Below are positions 16,476 to 18,743 of a DNA stretch of 18,743 bases, in pieces. The position numbers and the translations under genes are program-made. The stretch's first letter is position 1, and each line of letters starts with the position of its first letter. A model generated the notes under the pieces. It searched no databases. It had not been told where the DNA came from and worked only from the letters and a program-made list of their open reading frames with translations. Origin of the DNA: JBKJTP01 sp046590195 (GTDB lineage Bacteria > Bacteroidota > Ignavibacteria > Palsa-1295); NCBI GenBank assembly GCA_046590195.1, contig JBKJTP010000040.1, positions 1 through 18,743 of the forward strand. The letters are read 5' to 3'.

Positions 16476-17066
16476 GTGCAAAGTTTGAAGCAGATCCTGC
16501 TTGCACTCATGCTATGCATGGGCCTGAGCGAATCAGCATCGGCTCAGGATTCTGTCGTCACCATGAAATTCCGTGGTATCGAAGGAGAGGGTTACAGATT
16601 GCGAGTCCCAGAAGGTTGGCGTTATACCCAGGGTGCTGCACAGGGCCCGGATTTTTATCTTGAGTTGAGTGGGGTAGAATTGCCTGCCACATTTAAGAAT
16701 GGCCCCGTCATCGCTACGGTCTTCTTGACGCCGTTCGATGCTGTCGATCTCGACGAAGCAGTTACGGGGATGCTGACAAGTTATCGTGGCAATCCGGATC
16801 GCCTTTTCCCGATGGAGAAGGACGAGGCGTATGAGCACACACTGCAGAGCGGAATCCGTGCGCCGATCCTCAAGACGAGGTTCTACCGCAAGTCGAAGGC
16901 CCTTCAGCAAATACGCTACGACTTGATTACCTACTCGGAGTTGGTGAAGAAGGCTTACTCACTGACGTTCTCCATTCAATTCGCAGATCCTGAATACTCG
17001 ATCGAGAAAGAATGGGATATCGAGGGTGGTGTAATGAAGCTGTTCGAGTCGTTCGAGTTGAAGTAA
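16476..17066 (+). CDS. Small secreted protein of unknown function
   Basis: The product is about 197 aa. The frame is open from ATG 16392, but that start lies inside ispH and would put 28 residues before the signal peptide. The GTG at 16476 gives a normal signal (QSLKQILLALMLCMGLSESASA) with cleavage after ASA and is preferred; no clear ribosome binding site supports it. The mature part, with YRLRVPEGWRY early and an FTFSIQF-like strand (LTFSIQFADPEYS) near the end, resembles small PsbP/MOG1-like domains of envelope proteins, but I do not recognise a family. It follows ispH by 16 bases on the same strand and is convergent with ruvA. Its end carries a tandem duplication described separately. 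Confidence 0.7.
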   Translation: MQSLKQILLALMLCMGLSESASAQDSVVTMKFRGIEGEGYRLRVPEGWRYTQGAAQGPDFYLELSGVELPATFKNGPVIATVFLTPFDAVDLDEAVTGMLTSYRGNPDRLFPMEKDEAYEHTLQSGIRAPILKTRFYRKSKALQQIRYDLITYSELVKKAYSLTFSIQFADPEYSIEKEWDIEGGVMKLFESFELK

Positions 17067-17090
17067 TTCGAGACGTTCGAGATGAAGTAA
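17043..17090 (+). repeat. 24-bp tandem duplication that includes the stop codon
   Basis: Bases 17043-17066 (the last seven codons plus TAA) are repeated directly at 17067-17090 with 22 of 24 bases identical. Both differences are T to A. The second copy stays in frame and would encode FETFEMK followed by another TAA, so the gene has two in-frame ends in a row. Confidence 0.92.
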
Positions 17091-17094
17091 ATAG

Positions 17095-17703
17095 TTAGCT
17101 CGCGATCGCTTCCTTGAGTGCTGCCTTGATCAAGCGCTCCGTTGTCTGCCCTTCATCTGCGCGGTCTCGCAGCACAACTCTGATCGCCTTTTCTGCCACC
17201 GCGCGCTGATATCCAAGCGCCACGAGCGCTTGCAGGGCTTCGTTGCGGGTGTTGCTACGATCGGCTGACTCTCCCGAATCTTGTGGAGCTGTGAAGTCCT
17301 CCTTCAAGATCTTGTCGCGCAACTCCAGCACCAATCTCTCTGCAGTCTTTTTACCGACGCCAGGTATTCCTGTGAGCGTGCTCAGATTATTCATCCGAAT
17401 AGCATCGCGGAGTTGTGTAGACGTTAGTCCAGTCAGCATACCCTGTCCTGTGCGTGGACCAATGCCTGAGACTGATATCAGCTGATCGAAGAGCGTACGT
17501 TCTGCGAAAGAGGCAAAACCGAATAGCGTCATCGAGTCCTCACGAACGATGAGACGTGTATGAAGTTGATAATCGCTATCGATCGCTGGCGCATTTTCGT
17601 ACGCTTCTTGTGTACAATACACCTCATAACCGACACCTGCTACATCGAGAACGATGATGAAGGGTGACTTATGACGTACGATGCCGCGTAGTAAAGAGAT
17701 CAT
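17095..17703 (-). CDS. ruvA: Holliday junction branch-migration protein RuvA
   Basis: This 202-aa protein binds four-way DNA junctions as a tetramer and recruits the RuvB motor. The N-terminal OB fold (MISLLRGIV to about 65) carries the acidic pin E55-D56, at the same positions as in E. coli. Two helix-hairpin-helix motifs follow: VSGIGPRTGQGML (78-90) and TGIPGVGKKTAERLVLEL (111-128). A linker at about 135-152 leads to domain III (NEALQALVALGY to the end), which contacts RuvB. It starts at ATG 17703 without a clear ribosome binding site. ruvB and ruvC are not in the window. It is divergent from the histone-like gene and only a few bases from the duplicated end of the convergent secreted-protein gene. 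Confidence 0.97.
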   Translation of the reverse strand: MISLLRGIVRHKSPFIIVLDVAGVGYEVYCTQEAYENAPAIDSDYQLHTRLIVREDSMTLFGFASFAERTLFDQLISVSGIGPRTGQGMLTGLTSTQLRDAIRMNNLSTLTGIPGVGKKTAERLVLELRDKILKEDFTAPQDSGESADRSNTRNEALQALVALGYQRAVAEKAIRVVLRDRADEGQTTERLIKAALKEAIAS

Positions 17704-17739
17704 CGAGGCAGTTACTCACACTTTTTGATAAAAGATGCA

Positions 17740-17762
17740 GTGCAGCAATTGCACTTGTGCAC
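17740..17762. promoter_or_regulatory. Cluster of short overlapping dyads between ruvA and the histone-like gene
   Basis: GTGCA (17740-17744) pairs with TGCAC (17750-17754), and another GTGCAC palindrome follows at 17757-17762. The spacer itself contains the palindrome GCAATTGC. The cluster lies in the only shared regulatory space (17704-17839) of the two divergent genes and could be an operator. Separately, AATTGCTA occurs at 17775-17782 and again overlapping the start at 17833-17840. I could not place a confident promoter here. Confidence 0.25.
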
Positions 17763-17839
17763 ATGTAACAACATAATTGCTAAGTTGGTGTAATCTTTGC
17801 GGAGCGAAATTCAGTTTTTCACTTAACAATACAATTGCT

Positions 17840-18493
17840 ATGGCAAAAACAGGAAGATCAACTGGATCACGTTCAACAGCGAAGAAGACATCGACGCGTT
17901 CAACGGGTGCACGCAAGACAACAGCGCGTAAGGCTGCAACATCTCGCAAGACGACGACGGGCGTAAAGCGCGTCGCGGCTCGCGCAGCTGGTACGGCATC
18001 GCGCATTGGCAAGACGATCCTCAAGCGCACTGCAGCAGCAGCGCTCGATGCAACACTCGAGACGATCGCGGAGGCAGGTGCAGGACGCGGACGGAAGGCA
18101 GCAAGCGCAAAGCGCGGTACGGCCGCCGGACGCAAGACTGCAGGGACTCGCAAGGCTACTGGCGCTCGCAAGGCTACTGGCGCTCGCAAGACTACCGCAG
18201 CTCGCGGTACACGCAAGGCCACCGGGGCACGCGCAGCAGCAGGTCGTAAGACTGGCACAACACGCGGAACAGCTAAGCGCGCGACAGCAGCGCGTTCAAC
18301 CGCTAAGCGTACTCCAGCAAAGCGCGCGACTGCAAAACGTACCCCAGCAAAGCGCACCCCAGCAAAGCGCACCCCAGCAAAGCGCACCCCAGCAAAGCGC
18401 ACCCCAGCGAAGCGCGCAACGGCGAAGCGCACGACTGCTAAGCGTACGACAGCAAAGCGTGGCGCAACGCGTCGCACAGCTGCAAAGCGCTAA
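17840..18493 (+). CDS. Histone H1-like / AlgP-like basic DNA-binding protein
   Basis: The product is 217 aa and is composed almost entirely of Lys, Arg, Ala, Thr, Gly and Ser. The start is ATG 17840 (MAKTGRSTGS); the longer frame from a TTG at 17777 is unlikely. Residues about 52-82 (RIGKTILKRTAAAALDATLETIAEAGAG) form the only stretch that looks like an ordered amphipathic helix. The rest is disordered: KATGAR repeats near 105-116 and a C-terminal KRTPA/KRATA/KRTTA array (about 155-212), the type seen in bacterial histone H1-like proteins and AlgP. It is expected to bind DNA without sequence preference and help compact the nucleoid. No Shine-Dalgarno site is visible. A strong terminator follows 40 bases after the stop. 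Confidence 0.85.
   Translation: MAKTGRSTGSRSTAKKTSTRSTGARKTTARKAATSRKTTTGVKRVAARAAGTASRIGKTILKRTAAAALDATLETIAEAGAGRGRKAASAKRGTAAGRKTAGTRKATGARKATGARKTTAARGTRKATGARAAAGRKTGTTRGTAKRATAARSTAKRTPAKRATAKRTPAKRTPAKRTPAKRTPAKRTPAKRATAKRTTAKRTTAKRGATRRTAAKR
18335..18409 (+). repeat. Five tandem 15-bp units (KRTPA) inside the histone-like gene
   Basis: Five copies of the unit AAGCGCACCCCAGCA lie end to end in frame (18335-18349, then every 15 bases). Units 2-4 are identical, unit 1 differs at two third-codon positions, and unit 5 differs at its last base. An 18-bp unit encoding KATGAR is likewise doubled at 18152-18187. The near identity of the DNA, not only of the protein, points to recent slippage or unequal crossing-over. 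Confidence 0.93.
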
Positions 18494-18504
18494 GTCCACT
18501 ATTC

Positions 18505-18522
18505 ACGATCAAGCTTGATCGT
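18505..18522. repeat. 18-bp perfect palindrome after the histone-like gene
   Basis: ACGATCAAGCTTGATCGT is self-complementary over its whole length, with no spacer. It sits between the stop codon (18491-18493) and the terminator. There is no T run, so it is either a protein-binding site, a hairpin that stabilises the transcript end, or chance. Confidence 0.75.
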
Positions 18523-18533
18523 AAACAGGAGAA

Positions 18534-18565
18534 AAACGCCCCGTTGCCCGGGGCGTTTGTTATTT
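18534..18565 (+). terminator. Rho-independent terminator after the histone-like gene
   Basis: AAACGCCCCG (18534-18543) pairs perfectly with CGGGGCGTTT (18549-18558) around a 5-base loop, followed by a T-rich stretch (GTTTGTTATTTT). Confidence 0.9.
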
Positions 18566-18592
18566 TAGTACCCTGTAACTCTCCTTAAGCTC

Positions 18593-18743
18593 TTGAAGTC
18601 CTGGTTTCGCGCTAATCTTTTCTTGATCTTCGGTCTCCTGCTTGGCGTACTGCTCATATCGCCTCGCTTACTTTTTCCGCTACAGATGGATCAGTACTTC
18701 CATCATTACCTGGGTTGGCGATTGGCGGAAGGGGAGTTGCCTT
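18593..18743 (+). CDS. Partial membrane protein, GT-C glycosyltransferase-like N-terminus
   Basis: The frame is open from a TAG near 18566 to the end of the window, where the gene is cut. From the TTG at 18593 it encodes about 50 residues: a basic start (LKSWFRANL), one strong membrane helix (FLIFGLLLGVLLI), then MDQYFHHYLGWRLAEGELP. An acidic residue after the first helix followed by an aromatic stretch and GW-L-x-G-x-x-P is typical of ArnT/PMT-type (GT39, RgtABCD-like) glycosyltransferases that use lipid-linked sugars. The start codon is uncertain: TTG 18593 is the best upstream choice, ATG 18685 would remove the helix, and no ribosome binding site is seen. Family assignment is inference from about 50 residues. 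Confidence 0.5.
   Translation, partial: MKSWFRANLFLIFGLLLGVLLISPRLLFPLQMDQYFHHYLGWRLAEGELP

Noticed and set aside
18335..18409. Tandem repeat considered as a CRISPR array
   Set aside because: Units are 15 bp, in frame with a coding sequence and have no spacers between them. No other array-like repeat was found in the window.
17716..18477. 253-aa minus-strand frame with RFAGV repeats
   Set aside because: It is the antisense translation of the repetitive histone-like gene; the repeats simply mirror KRTPA units.

Overview
The window looks like part, or all, of a contig from an uncultivated-type bacterium of the FCB group (Bacteroidota/Chlorobiota relatives such as Ignavibacteria or Kapabacteria). 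The main reason is two secreted proteins that each end in a type IX secretion (T9SS) sorting domain with a PNP motif. Consensus TTGACA/TATATT promoter elements and several good Shine-Dalgarno sites argue against a typical member of class Bacteroidia. The phylum placement is inference from protein style, not from a marker-gene tree.

Layout. Positions 1-315 hold no intact gene: a perfect 22-bp inverted repeat at the extreme left edge, a possible scrap of an outer-membrane barrel gene, a strong terminator and a clear sigma70-like promoter. That promoter drives two tightly spaced genes, 316-1590 (Asp-box beta-propeller) and 1601-6685 (very large secreted protein of unknown function), both exported by T9SS and closed by a terminator at 6694-6721. 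Next come core genes: mrdA (PBP2, 6959-8989), convergent ppa (9062-9610), comM (9810-11393), and a convergent AI-2E/PerM-family permease (11411-12508).

The most unusual part is 12765-14108. A stand-alone cas6-type CRISPR RNA endonuclease gene sits here with no other cas gene and no CRISPR array in the window. The usual N-terminal catalytic histidine is not visible. The stop codon lies inside the following tRNA-Ala(GGC) gene, and tRNA-Asp(GTC), a terminator and a tRNA-like D-arm fragment follow.

From 14109 a co-directional run of core and envelope genes follows: an LEA14-like lipoprotein, cmk, ispH and a small secreted protein whose last eight codons, including the stop, are tandemly duplicated. 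ruvA reads the other way (17095-17703). Divergent from it is a histone H1-like, Lys/Arg/Ala/Thr-rich DNA-binding protein with an internal 15-bp tandem repeat and a strong terminator. The right edge cuts the start of a membrane protein resembling a GT-C glycosyltransferase.

In function the region is mostly housekeeping (cell wall, pyrophosphate recycling, natural-transformation helicase, nucleotide and isoprenoid synthesis, recombination) beside secreted surface proteins. The orphan cas6/tRNA junction is the best candidate for something unexpected.
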